From: Campylobacteraceae bacterium
GTDB lineage: Bacteria > Campylobacterota > Campylobacteria > Campylobacterales > Campylobacteraceae
Reading direction: 5' to 3'
Assembly (NCBI GenBank): GCA_031257555.1
Contig: JAIROK010000023.1
Span: forward strand, 1-32,239
DNA: 32,239 nucleotides
Shown: positions 17,916-25,656 of the stretch, one piece after another
How positions within the stretch are numbered: the first letter of the stretch is position 1
How the letters are laid out: each line of letters opens with the position of its first letter
The notes under the pieces: model-generated
Seen by the model: only the letters and a program-made list of their open reading frames with translations
The model's database searches: none
What the model was told of the DNA's origin: nothing
Made by a program: the position numbers and the translations under genes

Positions 17916-18442
17916 GGAGAGAGTGTAACAAAATAGTGGTTATTGTATGGAACAAAAATTGCATAAAAAATAATCAATAAAATTAAAAACATATAAAATT
18001 AAAATAATGGTATTTTTGATATCTATGATAAATATATTTTTTGGCAGTTTAAATTTTGCCATCAACAAACAAAGCAGGATTTACATAAATACAGACAGAA
18101 TGGCTATTGAGATGTAAATATATTTTTTGGCGACAAAGACAAATTTTTCATCTGTATTTGTTGCAATCAACCATTTTTTGTTTTTTGCCATTGGAAGCAT
18201 GATTTGTAGATAGGTTTTGCGCTAATGTCGCTTAAGCAAGTGCAATGAGAGTTTCATTGATTGATTTTTTACTGTTTTTGATAATATAAATTTAAAAACT
18301 TTCCATACTAAGCATGTTTTTTCATAGTTTTGTATATTTATAGCATCGTTTTTTATGATTTTTTGCTATACATGTAGTTATTAATAAGCAAAACAGGGAT
18401 TAAGGCATAATGCTATTTTAAGAAAAACTTGGCATAATTTCA
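17916..18442. other. Intergenic region between urtA and cadC
   Basis: This AT-rich stretch between divergently transcribed operons has no protein gene or tRNA. A 16-base direct repeat, AAATATATTTTTTGGC, occurs at 18030-18045 and 18116-18131. The first copy continues into an imperfect palindrome TTGGCAG...TTTGCCA. Several further TTTTTGGC/TTTTTGCC words follow up to about 18195. Confidence 0.55.
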
Positions 18443-18460
18443 GTTGAACAATTGCTCAAC
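18443..18460. promoter_or_regulatory. CadC/SmtB-type operator before cadC
   Basis: GTTGAACAATTGCTCAAC is an 18-base palindrome with one mismatched pair. It fits the ArsR/SmtB operator form TGAACANNTGTTCA. It overlaps a TTGAAC -35-like hexamer (18444-18449), and a TATTAT -10-like hexamer follows at 18466-18471 with a 16-base spacer, so a bound repressor would block RNA polymerase. It implies autoregulation of the repressor gene starting at 18484. Confidence 0.75.
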
Positions 18461-18483
18461 TATTTTATTATAAGAGGTTTTTT

Positions 18484-18849
18484 ATGGCAGTATTTGATAA
18501 TATCGACAGGTGTGATTGTAATATCATACATGAAGATACTGTGAAAATGGTCAAGGATTTGTTGCCAAAAGAGGAGGCTTTGTTTGACTTAGCAGAGCTT
18601 TTTAAAGTTTTTGGAGATTCGACAAGGGTAAAAATACTCTATGCATTGTTTCAAAGTGAAATGTGCGTATGTGATATAGCGGCTCTTTTTGGTATGACAA
18701 AGTCGGCTATTTCACATCAGCTTCGCGTATTAAAGCAATCAAAACTTGTCAAATTCAGAAGAGATGGCAAAGTTGTATATTATTCGCTTGATGATGAGCA
18801 TGTTAAAAATATTTTTGACCAAGCTTTTATACATGTGAGTGAAAAATAG
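18484..18849 (+). CDS. cadC: ArsR/SmtB-family metal-sensing repressor, CadC-like
   Basis: This is a 121-residue winged-helix repressor that leaves DNA when it binds Cd, Pb or Zn. Length and sequence match CadC. The alpha3 metal-site segment SEMCVCDIAALFG carries C61 and C63 and the N-terminus carries C10 and C12, which together would form a thiolate cadmium/lead site. The alpha5 site residues D104, H106, H117 and E120 are also present. The helix-turn-helix is MTKSAISHQLRVLKQSKLVKFRRDGK. The ATG follows AGAGG, and an operator palindrome lies just upstream. The next gene is a matching P1B-type ATPase with its own operator, so the pair is a metal-efflux cassette. Confidence 0.92.
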   Translation: MAVFDNIDRCDCNIIHEDTVKMVKDLLPKEEALFDLAELFKVFGDSTRVKILYALFQSEMCVCDIAALFGMTKSAISHQLRVLKQSKLVKFRRDGKVVYYSLDDEHVKNIFDQAFIHVSEK

Positions 18850-18892
18850 TATTGTTTTGAATTAGTGCTAGTATATTTTAATAATTTTTTAG

Positions 18893-18908
18893 TTGAATAT
18901 ATGTTCAA
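18893..18908. promoter_or_regulatory. Second CadC/SmtB-type operator, before cadA
   Basis: TTGAATATATGTTCAA is a palindrome with matched TTGAA/TTCAA arms. It matches the operator before cadC (TTGAACAATTGCTCAA) in 11 of 16 positions, including both outer arms. It ends 26 bases before the cadA ATG. A second regulated promoter for the pump is likely. Confidence 0.72.
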
Positions 18909-18934
18909 TTATTCATTTAAATGGAGATATAAAG

Positions 18935-20854
18935 ATGGGTTTTGACAATAGATGCTGTAGTAACCGCTGTGGACACAGCCACAAAGAGAGTCACAAGGGA
19001 AATTTTGAAAAGATAAAGATGATTTTGGGTATTTTGCTTTTTGGAGCAGGGGTAGCATTTTCTTTTGCGCCGCCTTTTGAATTTGGTATCTTTTTTATGA
19101 GTTATATATTATTAGGAAGCGATATTTTGCTTTTGACATTGAAAAATATTTTAAATTTGAAAAAGAGCGGGATATACGGAATATTTGATGAGAATTTTTT
19201 AATGAGTATCGCTACTTTGGGAGCATTTGCTGTAGGTGAATATCCTGAGGGCGTTGCTGTTATGCTATTTTATAAAATAGGTGAGGGATTACAAGAAAGA
19301 GCTGTTGAAAACTCTAAAAAATCGATATCTTCACTTTTGGATTTAAATGTAGAGTCTGCAAATTTGCAAAAAGGAAAAAGGGTAGTAAAAGTTCCGGTGC
19401 AAAATGTGAAAACAGGAGACATCATCGTCATAAAAGCCGGTGAAAAAGTACCGCTTGATGGAGTTGTAGAAGATGGAAAGTCTTTTTTGGATACAACTGT
19501 CATAAGCGGTGAATCAATGCCAAAAGAGGTAATGGAGGGTTCCAAAATCTTGTCTGGCTGCATAAATCAAGGCGGAACATTGCATGTTAGGGCAACTTGT
19601 GAATTTAAAGATTCTACCATCTCAAAGATAGCAAAATTTGTCGAAGAAGCAGGGCAAAAGAAGTCTAAAACAGAACATTTTATAAGAAAATTTGCCAAAA
19701 TCTATACCCCTATAGTGGTTTTTATTGCACTTATTTTGGCATTTTTACCGCCTCTTTTTATAGAAAATGCCGAATTTAGCGAATGGTTTTATAAAGCTTT
19801 AGTGTTTTTGGTTATCTCTTGTCCTTGCGCGCTTGTCGTGTCCATACCTCTTAGTTTTTTTGCAGGACTTGGCGGGGCATCAAGGCGCGGCATATTGATA
19901 AAAGGCGGTAACTATCTTGAAGCTTTAAGTCATGTAAGCACTGTGGTATTTGATAAAACAGGCACTTTAACTAAAGGCGAGTTTGGTGTGAGCAAGATAA
20001 AACCAAATGGTAGCTTTAGCGAAGAAGAGCTGCTTTTTTATGCTGCTCACATAGAGAGTTTTTCACAGCATCCGATAGCTTTGTCTATACTAAAAGAGTA
20101 TGAGGGTGAGATTAAGAATGAGGTTAAAAACCATGAAGAGCTTTTTGGTTTTGGAGTAAAAGCTGAAATTTTAGGTAAGTTGGTTTTAGCAGGAAATGAA
20201 AAATTGATGGAGCTAAACTCTATCGTTTGTGAAAAACCGGATGTTGCAGGAAGCGTAGTACACGTGGCAGTAGATAATATTTATGCCGGATATATCGTAG
20301 TTTGCGATACAATAAAAGATGAGAGTAAACAAGTCATACAAGAGTTAAAAAATATCGGCGTTAAAGATATGGTTATTTTAACAGGGGACAGTGACAAAGC
20401 GGCAAAAGAGATTGCAAAAGAGCTTGGTATAAACAAGGTTTTTTCACAGTTGTTGCCCCTTGGGAAGGTAGAAAAGCTTGAATTGTTATTAAAAAATATA
20501 GCAAAAGGCAAAAAACTTGTATTTGTCGGTGATGGGATAAATGATGCGCCATCTCTTGCAAAAGCCGATATTGGTATGGCTATAAGTACGCTTGATATAA
20601 CAACACAGTCTGCTGATGTAGTTTTAACTGACGGTAATCTTCAAAAAGTGCCTGCGGCAATCAAAATAGCCAAGAAAACATCTGCCATAGCAAAACAAAA
20701 TATAATTTTTGCACTAAGCGTAAAAGCGCTTTTGATGGCATTGGGGGTTGTTGGAATAAGCGGTATGTGGGAGGCTGTTTTTGCAGATGTCGGCGTGACA
20801 ATACTTGCCGTTTTGAATGCTTTGAGGATTGTTGGTAATGATATAAAATCATAA
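18935..20854 (+). CDS. cadA: P1B-type heavy-metal ATPase (Zn/Cd/Pb exporter)
   Basis: This is a 639-residue inner-membrane P-type ATPase that exports Zn2+, Cd2+ or Pb2+. Seen are the actuator loop SGES (about 191-194), the membrane metal motif CPC at 296-298, phosphorylation site DKTGT with D340, the SQHP nucleotide-binding motif, GDGINDAP, and the final-helix ADVGVTILAVLNALRI, whose Asp is typical of the Zn/Cd/Pb subgroup. The usual N-terminal GMxCxxC metal domain is absent. Instead the first 20 residues are Cys/His-rich (C7, C8, C12, H14, H16, H20). The ATG at 18935 has GGAG 8 bases upstream; the frame extends upstream to a TTG inside the operator, which I reject. A CadC-like repressor lies directly upstream. 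Confidence 0.93.
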   Translation: MGFDNRCCSNRCGHSHKESHKGNFEKIKMILGILLFGAGVAFSFAPPFEFGIFFMSYILLGSDILLLTLKNILNLKKSGIYGIFDENFLMSIATLGAFAVGEYPEGVAVMLFYKIGEGLQERAVENSKKSISSLLDLNVESANLQKGKRVVKVPVQNVKTGDIIVIKAGEKVPLDGVVEDGKSFLDTTVISGESMPKEVMEGSKILSGCINQGGTLHVRATCEFKDSTISKIAKFVEEAGQKKSKTEHFIRKFAKIYTPIVVFIALILAFLPPLFIENAEFSEWFYKALVFLVISCPCALVVSIPLSFFAGLGGASRRGILIKGGNYLEALSHVSTVVFDKTGTLTKGEFGVSKIKPNGSFSEEELLFYAAHIESFSQHPIALSILKEYEGEIKNEVKNHEELFGFGVKAEILGKLVLAGNEKLMELNSIVCEKPDVAGSVVHVAVDNIYAGYIVVCDTIKDESKQVIQELKNIGVKDMVILTGDSDKAAKEIAKELGINKVFSQLLPLGKVEKLELLLKNIAKGKKLVFVGDGINDAPSLAKADIGMAISTLDITTQSADVVLTDGNLQKVPAAIKIAKKTSAIAKQNIIFALSVKALLMALGVVGISGMWEAVFADVGVTILAVLNALRIVGNDIKS

Positions 20855-20924
20855 AGCAAGATGCAAGGCTATGCAGTTTTATATCAAATATCTTCATTTT
20901 TTAAAATAATGATACTTTTTGCGT

Positions 20925-20943
20925 GCAAGTTTTCAAAACTTGC
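20925..20943. terminator. Inverted repeat after cadA
   Basis: GCAAGTTTTCAAAACTTGC has an 8-bp perfect stem and lies in the gap between the convergent cadA and ftsI genes. There is no T-run right after it on either strand, so terminator function is only suggested by position. Confidence 0.4.
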
Positions 20944-20975
20944 TGCTTAGGGGGCGATATGCTTTTTATCTTAAT

Positions 20976-22733
20976 TTAAAGGGATTTTTTCAAATATCCC
21001 TTTTCAATCATATCAAGAGCTATGTCTCTAAAAATAGGTGCGGCACTTTGAGAACCAAAGTAACTGCGAGATAATGGTTCTATAACCAAAACCCCTATAG
21101 TATATTTAGCTCCTTTATCATCATTTGTAAAACCTATAAAAGAGCTGTCGTATCCGGATATTTTACCGTCTTTTTTTATCTCTGCCGTGCCTGTTTTGCC
21201 GCCGACTGTTATGCCTTCAACTTGAGCTTTTAAACCTGTACCTGTAGTTACTGCTTTAATTAGTGTTTTTTGAACGGTTTTGGCAATATTTTCAGATATA
21301 ACTGAAACTTTGGGATCATATCCTATCTCATGTTTTTTGCCGAATCTATCTATGATAAAAGAGGCTATTTTGGGATTTACGATAAAACCGTCGTTATTAA
21401 ATACATTAAATGCTTTTATAAGCTGCATAAAATTTACATGCAGTCCATACCCGTACCCAACACTTCCTTTGTAAACTTCGCCGTTTAGACTTCTTATATA
21501 TCCAATTTTTTCATGTGATAAATCTATTTGTGTTTTTTGAGTAATACCAAAGTCAGTAAGTCCTTTGTAATACGAAATACTATCAAGCCTTTGAGCCAAT
21601 TGCGCCATGCCCACGTTTGACGAATGCACTATAATGTTTTCAGCGCTGACCCAATTTGATTCGAATATATGTTCGTCTTTTATCCAAAATGAACCTAATT
21701 TATATTTGCCGCCATATACGTTTACCAAATCGTCCGGTTTTACTTTTTTCTCTCGCAGTAAAATTGCATAAACAATGGGTTTCATAACCGAACCCGGCTC
21801 ATATTCGTATTCTACCGCATTTACATTCATAAGAGCGATATCTTCCATACTGTTTCTTTCATATCTGTTGCTTGTTGCGATTGATAAAATATCACCCGTA
21901 TCGCTTTTCATTACGACAGCTATGACTTCTTTTGCTTCAAGTTTTTTTTTGTATCCGTCAAGTATATTTTCCACTGCTTTTTGAAATTTAAGCGGTATGG
22001 ATATTTGAATGTTTTGCCCGTCTATTCTCTCTTTGGCTTGTATATTTCTGTTCAATATAATGGTATTTGACATATCGCGGGAACCTACAAGATATGAATC
22101 TTGTATCGATGCCAATCTGTCGTCATAATAATGCTCTATGCCTTTCAAACCTATTCTTTTTATAACACGTCCGGTATTTGTTTTATTGGTATATCCAATC
22201 AACGGCTCAAGCGTATCTTTATACGGATATATGCGCATCTCTCCGCTCTCTTTTATATCCATTCCATTAAAGATTACCTTGTTGTCTTTTGGGTTTTGAT
22301 AACTTTTAAAAACACCAAGTCTAAGAAATGTTTTGGCAAGAGACCTTAAATGTTCGGCTTGTTTTGAGTCTATTTTGTATGAAAGCGTTACGCTTCCGCT
22401 TCTTTTCTCTATAGCAGATTTGACACTTTGTTCGCTGTCTCCGCTATATATCGAATATAATTTAATAAAAAGATTTTTTTTATCAGGATCCAAACTTCTT
22501 GTATCTATACTTACTTCATAAAGAAGTTTTGTTGCGGCTAATGTGTAATTATCTTCGCTTAAAATAGTACCCCTTAAAGCAGTTTTTATCTCGCTTGCTT
22601 TAAGATTTGGAAGGTTTCTGTCTATATTTGACCATACAAACAGCATAGCAATAAAAATAACAAATCCCAAAATAACTAAGAAAAAAAATGCGGCAAATTT
22701 ATTTTTGATTTGCTTGTTGCCACTCATGTTCAT
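20976..22733 (-). CDS. ftsI: Penicillin-binding protein, septal transpeptidase FtsI
   Basis: This is a 585-residue class B penicillin-binding protein that cross-links septal peptidoglycan. One membrane anchor lies at about 13-35, then the dimerisation/pedestal domain, then the transpeptidase domain with active-site S315-x-x-K318 (EPGSVMKP), S371-S-N373 and K513-T-G-T516. The start at 22733 is followed two codons later by another ATG (22727); an AGGAT lies 11 bases before the first. It diverges from ftsW-murG across 113 bases, which supports FtsI over the elongation enzyme PBP2. PBP2 is the main alternative. Confidence 0.88.
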   Translation of the reverse strand: MNMSGNKQIKNKFAAFFFLVILGFVIFIAMLFVWSNIDRNLPNLKASEIKTALRGTILSEDNYTLAATKLLYEVSIDTRSLDPDKKNLFIKLYSIYSGDSEQSVKSAIEKRSGSVTLSYKIDSKQAEHLRSLAKTFLRLGVFKSYQNPKDNKVIFNGMDIKESGEMRIYPYKDTLEPLIGYTNKTNTGRVIKRIGLKGIEHYYDDRLASIQDSYLVGSRDMSNTIILNRNIQAKERIDGQNIQISIPLKFQKAVENILDGYKKKLEAKEVIAVVMKSDTGDILSIATSNRYERNSMEDIALMNVNAVEYEYEPGSVMKPIVYAILLREKKVKPDDLVNVYGGKYKLGSFWIKDEHIFESNWVSAENIIVHSSNVGMAQLAQRLDSISYYKGLTDFGITQKTQIDLSHEKIGYIRSLNGEVYKGSVGYGYGLHVNFMQLIKAFNVFNNDGFIVNPKIASFIIDRFGKKHEIGYDPKVSVISENIAKTVQKTLIKAVTTGTGLKAQVEGITVGGKTGTAEIKKDGKISGYDSSFIGFTNDDKGAKYTIGVLVIEPLSRSYFGSQSAAPIFRDIALDMIEKGYLKKSL

Positions 22734-22761
22734 TCTTTTGCAAATCCTGATTTTTTGCGAA

Positions 22762-22767
22762 AGTATA
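22762..22767 (-). promoter_or_regulatory. Probable -10 element of ftsI
   Basis: The minus strand reads TATACT 28 bases upstream of the ftsI ATG, in the shared divergent region with ftsW. No -35 is obvious. Confidence 0.4.
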
Positions 22768-22811
22768 TCAGCAAACTGCTTACAAAAAGGTATTTTTTAA
22801 ACCATTTTAAG

Positions 22812-22817
22812 TAAAAT
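22812..22817 (+). promoter_or_regulatory. Probable -10 element of ftsW-murG
   Basis: TAAAAT lies 29 bases before the ftsW ATG, and about 45 bases from the opposing ftsI -10, so the two promoters are back to back. The assignment is by eye only. Confidence 0.35.
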
Positions 22818-22846
22818 ATCTTTCCAAAATCATATCAAGAGGACAG

Positions 22847-24010
22847 ATGTCAACAGATAAAACACTATTTATTCTTTGCTCTTTATGTGTGTTTATTGGC
22901 ATAATAGCCTCTTTCTCACTTTCTGCTTATGCTATTTTGCGGTACAACATAGAGTATCCCTATTATTTTTTTATTCGTCAATGTACAGCCGGATTTTTAG
23001 GTATTTTTGCTATGTGGCTCATATCGCAGTTAAACCCTGAAAAGCATCTTGTAATTATAGGTTTTGGCATATTTTTTATTTGCTTGTTTACTATGGGTTT
23101 CATGCACTATTTGCCTGAAAATATGGCAACTTCAGCAGGTGGTGCCAAAAGGTGGATAAGACTTCCCGGATTTTCATTTGCGCCTGTTGAGTTTTTTAAA
23201 ATAGGCTTTGTATTTTTTTTGGCATGGAGTTTTGCAAGAAGAATAAATCAAGAAAAAAAACCGCTTAAACAGGAGGTTTTGCTTTTACTGCCATATTTTG
23301 CAGTATTCGCCGTTTTTGTTATATATTTGATAGCCGTTATGCAAAATGATATAGGGCAAGTTATAGTTTTAGCTTTAACATTTTCGGTTATGGCGTTTTT
23401 TGCCGGCACAAGTTTTAGATTTTTTTCATTGGCAATACTTCTTAGTGCCATAGTTGCAACATTTGCTGTTATAAACTCGGAAAACAGAATCATGCGTGTA
23501 AAGATTTGGTGGTCAACTGCACAAAATGCCGTTTTATCATTTTTGCCCGATAAGATAGCAAATGCACTAAGGGTAGAAAACACTCCAGAACCCTATCAGC
23601 TTTCACACTCGTTAAATGCCATAAATCATGGCGGATTTTTTGGAGAGGGCATTGGAAATGGCATAGTAAAACTCGGATATTTAAGCGATGTTCATACGGA
23701 TTTTGTGTTGGCTGGGATAACAGAAGAGATAGGAGCCGTTGGCACTGCTTGTATTACTGCTATTTTTTGCGTTATTGTTTATAGGATTTTTAAAATTGCA
23801 AGCAGGTCTCAAAATCGTACACATTCGCTATTTGCACTTGGTATAGCAATGCTTATAGTATTTTCTTTTTTGATGAATGCATACGGCGTTACTTCTATTA
23901 CGCCTATTAAAGGTATTGCGGTGCCGTTTTTAAGTTACGGCGGAAGTTCGCTGCTTGCCACATGCATTGGAGTCGGAATGGTTTTGATGATTAGTAAAAA
24001 GGTGGATTAA
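22847..24010 (+). CDS. ftsW: SEDS-family peptidoglycan polymerase FtsW
   Basis: This 387-residue membrane protein has about ten membrane segments and belongs to the SEDS family of glycan polymerases. FtsW makes septal glycan strands together with FtsI. Family motifs include GAKRWIRLPGFSFAPVEFFK, DIGQVIVL and the C-terminal TPIKGIAVPFLSYGGSSLLA signature. It sits directly before murG (1-base gap) and divergent from ftsI, which favours FtsW over RodA. GAGG lies just upstream of the ATG. Confidence 0.9.
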   Translation: MSTDKTLFILCSLCVFIGIIASFSLSAYAILRYNIEYPYYFFIRQCTAGFLGIFAMWLISQLNPEKHLVIIGFGIFFICLFTMGFMHYLPENMATSAGGAKRWIRLPGFSFAPVEFFKIGFVFFLAWSFARRINQEKKPLKQEVLLLLPYFAVFAVFVIYLIAVMQNDIGQVIVLALTFSVMAFFAGTSFRFFSLAILLSAIVATFAVINSENRIMRVKIWWSTAQNAVLSFLPDKIANALRVENTPEPYQLSHSLNAINHGGFFGEGIGNGIVKLGYLSDVHTDFVLAGITEEIGAVGTACITAIFCVIVYRIFKIASRSQNRTHSLFALGIAMLIVFSFLMNAYGVTSITPIKGIAVPFLSYGGSSLLATCIGVGMVLMISKKVD

Positions 24011-24011
24011 A

Positions 24012-25034
24012 ATGATAGTGATAACAGGCGGCGGGACAGGCGGACATCTTAGTATAGCTAAAGCAATAGCTGTGGAGTACAATAAAATCGGCATAAAACC
24101 GCTTTATATAGGCTCTACAAACGGACAGGACAAGAGTTGGTTTGAAAATAGTCCGCTTTTTTACAAAAGCATCTTTTTGCCCTCGTACGGAGTTGTAAAT
24201 CAAGGTTTTTTAGGTAAGATAAAGTCTCTTCTAAACATCATAAAACTCTCTTTTAAAGTGAAAAAAATATTAAAACAAGAGGGTATCACAAAAGTTTTTT
24301 CTGTTGGCGGTTACTCATCGGCTGCCGCGTCATTTGCGGCGATTTTGGGCGGTGTGCCGCTTTTTATACATGAACAAAACGCTTATATGGGAAGACTAAA
24401 TAGATTAGTTGCATTTTTTGCAAAAGAGATTTTCAGCTCTTATGACAAGAACTCAAAAGTCAAAGATTATCCCGTGAGCGATGAGTGGTTTGGCTTTCAA
24501 AAAAAGTGCGGTAAATTAAAAACCATAGCTTTTTTAGGCGGTTCTCAAGGGGCAAAATTTATCAATGCTTTGGCGTTGGAGGCGGCTTCATGGCTTAATG
24601 AAAACGGCATAAAGATAGTACATCAAACAGGCAAAAACGAATATGAAAAGATAAAAGAGTTTTATGAGCAAAATGGTATCGAGGCTGATGTTTTTGCATT
24701 TTATTCGCCTTTGTGTGATAAACTTAAAGATGTTGATTTTGCCGTTGCGCGTTCGGGGGCTGGTAGTATGTGGGAGCTTGCTGCGGCTAAAATCCCCGCT
24801 CTTTTTATACCCTATCCGCATGCTGCGAACAATCACCAATACTTTAACGCCAAAGTATTGGAAGATAAAAACGCCGCCATCGTTATAAAACAGAACAATA
24901 TGGACGCAAAGACTCTCATATCTATCTTGTGCAGTGCGGATATAGCCTCTTTAAGCAATGCGCTGGACGGCACGATAGAGCCAAACGGTGCAAAGAAAAT
25001 AGTAGATATAGTAGAGAGTTATGATAGGGTTTGA
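24012..25034 (+). CDS. murG: UDP-GlcNAc:lipid I N-acetylglucosaminyltransferase MurG
   Basis: This 340-residue GT-B glycosyltransferase converts lipid I to lipid II at the inner face of the membrane. The N-terminal glycine motif GGGTGGHLSIAKAIA is at about 6-20, SVGGYSSAAAS and HEQNAYMGRLNRL follow, and the C-terminal domain has FLGGSQGAKFINA and the donor-binding ARSGAGSMWELAAAKIPALFIPYPHAANNHQ segment. Slightly short for the family (about 350-360) but complete. It follows ftsW with no gap, so lipid II supply and its polymerase are co-expressed. The last 14 bases overlap the next gene. Confidence 0.95.
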   Translation: MIVITGGGTGGHLSIAKAIAVEYNKIGIKPLYIGSTNGQDKSWFENSPLFYKSIFLPSYGVVNQGFLGKIKSLLNIIKLSFKVKKILKQEGITKVFSVGGYSSAAASFAAILGGVPLFIHEQNAYMGRLNRLVAFFAKEIFSSYDKNSKVKDYPVSDEWFGFQKKCGKLKTIAFLGGSQGAKFINALALEAASWLNENGIKIVHQTGKNEYEKIKEFYEQNGIEADVFAFYSPLCDKLKDVDFAVARSGAGSMWELAAAKIPALFIPYPHAANNHQYFNAKVLEDKNAAIVIKQNNMDAKTLISILCSADIASLSNALDGTIEPNGAKKIVDIVESYDRV

Positions 25035-25656
25035 CACATTTTGGCTTTTTTTGCTAACCTCTATAGCGCTGGCGTTAGCTCCCGGACCCGATATACTTTT
25101 TGTTATCACGCAAGGAGTTACAAGAGGCGCTAAAGCCGCCGTTACTTTGGCATGCGGACTGTCTTCGGGCGTTATCGTTCATACTGCTCTTGCCGCGCTT
25201 GGTGTTTCTGTTATATTTAAAACTTCATCGACGGCATTTTTCATTTTAAAAATCATCGGCGCGGCGTACCTGTTTTATCTGGCATTTCAAACTTTTGTTC
25301 ATAGAAACGAGCTTGTGCGCGTTGAAAATAAAAAAGACAGAAAAAGTTTGAGCGCAAAAAAGCTTTTCATAAGAGGCTTTTTTATGAATGTGCTAAATCC
25401 AAAAGTCATACTTTTTTTCTTAGCTCTATTTCCGCAGTTTGTCAAAGAGCAAAACGGACTTGTGGCATTTCAAATGGCGCAGTTGGGAGCTATTTTTATG
25501 CTAAGCACACTTGGTGTTTTTATAGTTGTCGGCACTTTAGCCGACAAAGCATCAAAGACGCTGATGAATAATCCTAAATTTGCAAAATTTGCAAACATTT
25601 TAACATCTTGTATATTTGCGGCTATCGCGGTAAAATTGGCGTTTTCTCAAGCTTGA
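25021..25656 (+). CDS. LysE/RhtB-family amino-acid exporter
   Basis: This 211-residue membrane protein with about six hydrophobic segments resembles the RhtB branch of LysE exporters, which expel amino acids such as homoserine or threonine. The hallmark ALAPGPDILFVITQGVTRGAK lies near residues 19-40, and MNVLNPKVILFFLALFPQF is the second family motif. The actual substrate cannot be told. It starts 14 bases inside murG, so it is probably coupled to the cell-wall genes by transcription only. It converges with the MATE gene and their last 10 bases overlap. Confidence 0.9.
   Translation: MIGFDTFWLFLLTSIALALAPGPDILFVITQGVTRGAKAAVTLACGLSSGVIVHTALAALGVSVIFKTSSTAFFILKIIGAAYLFYLAFQTFVHRNELVRVENKKDRKSLSAKKLFIRGFFMNVLNPKVILFFLALFPQFVKEQNGLVAFQMAQLGAIFMLSTLGVFIVVGTLADKASKTLMNNPKFAKFANILTSCIFAAIAVKLAFSQA

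Noticed and set aside
18041-18060. Possible sigma-54 promoter (TTGGCAG ... TTTTGCC)
   Set aside because: The GG and GC doublets are 13 bases apart rather than the required 10.
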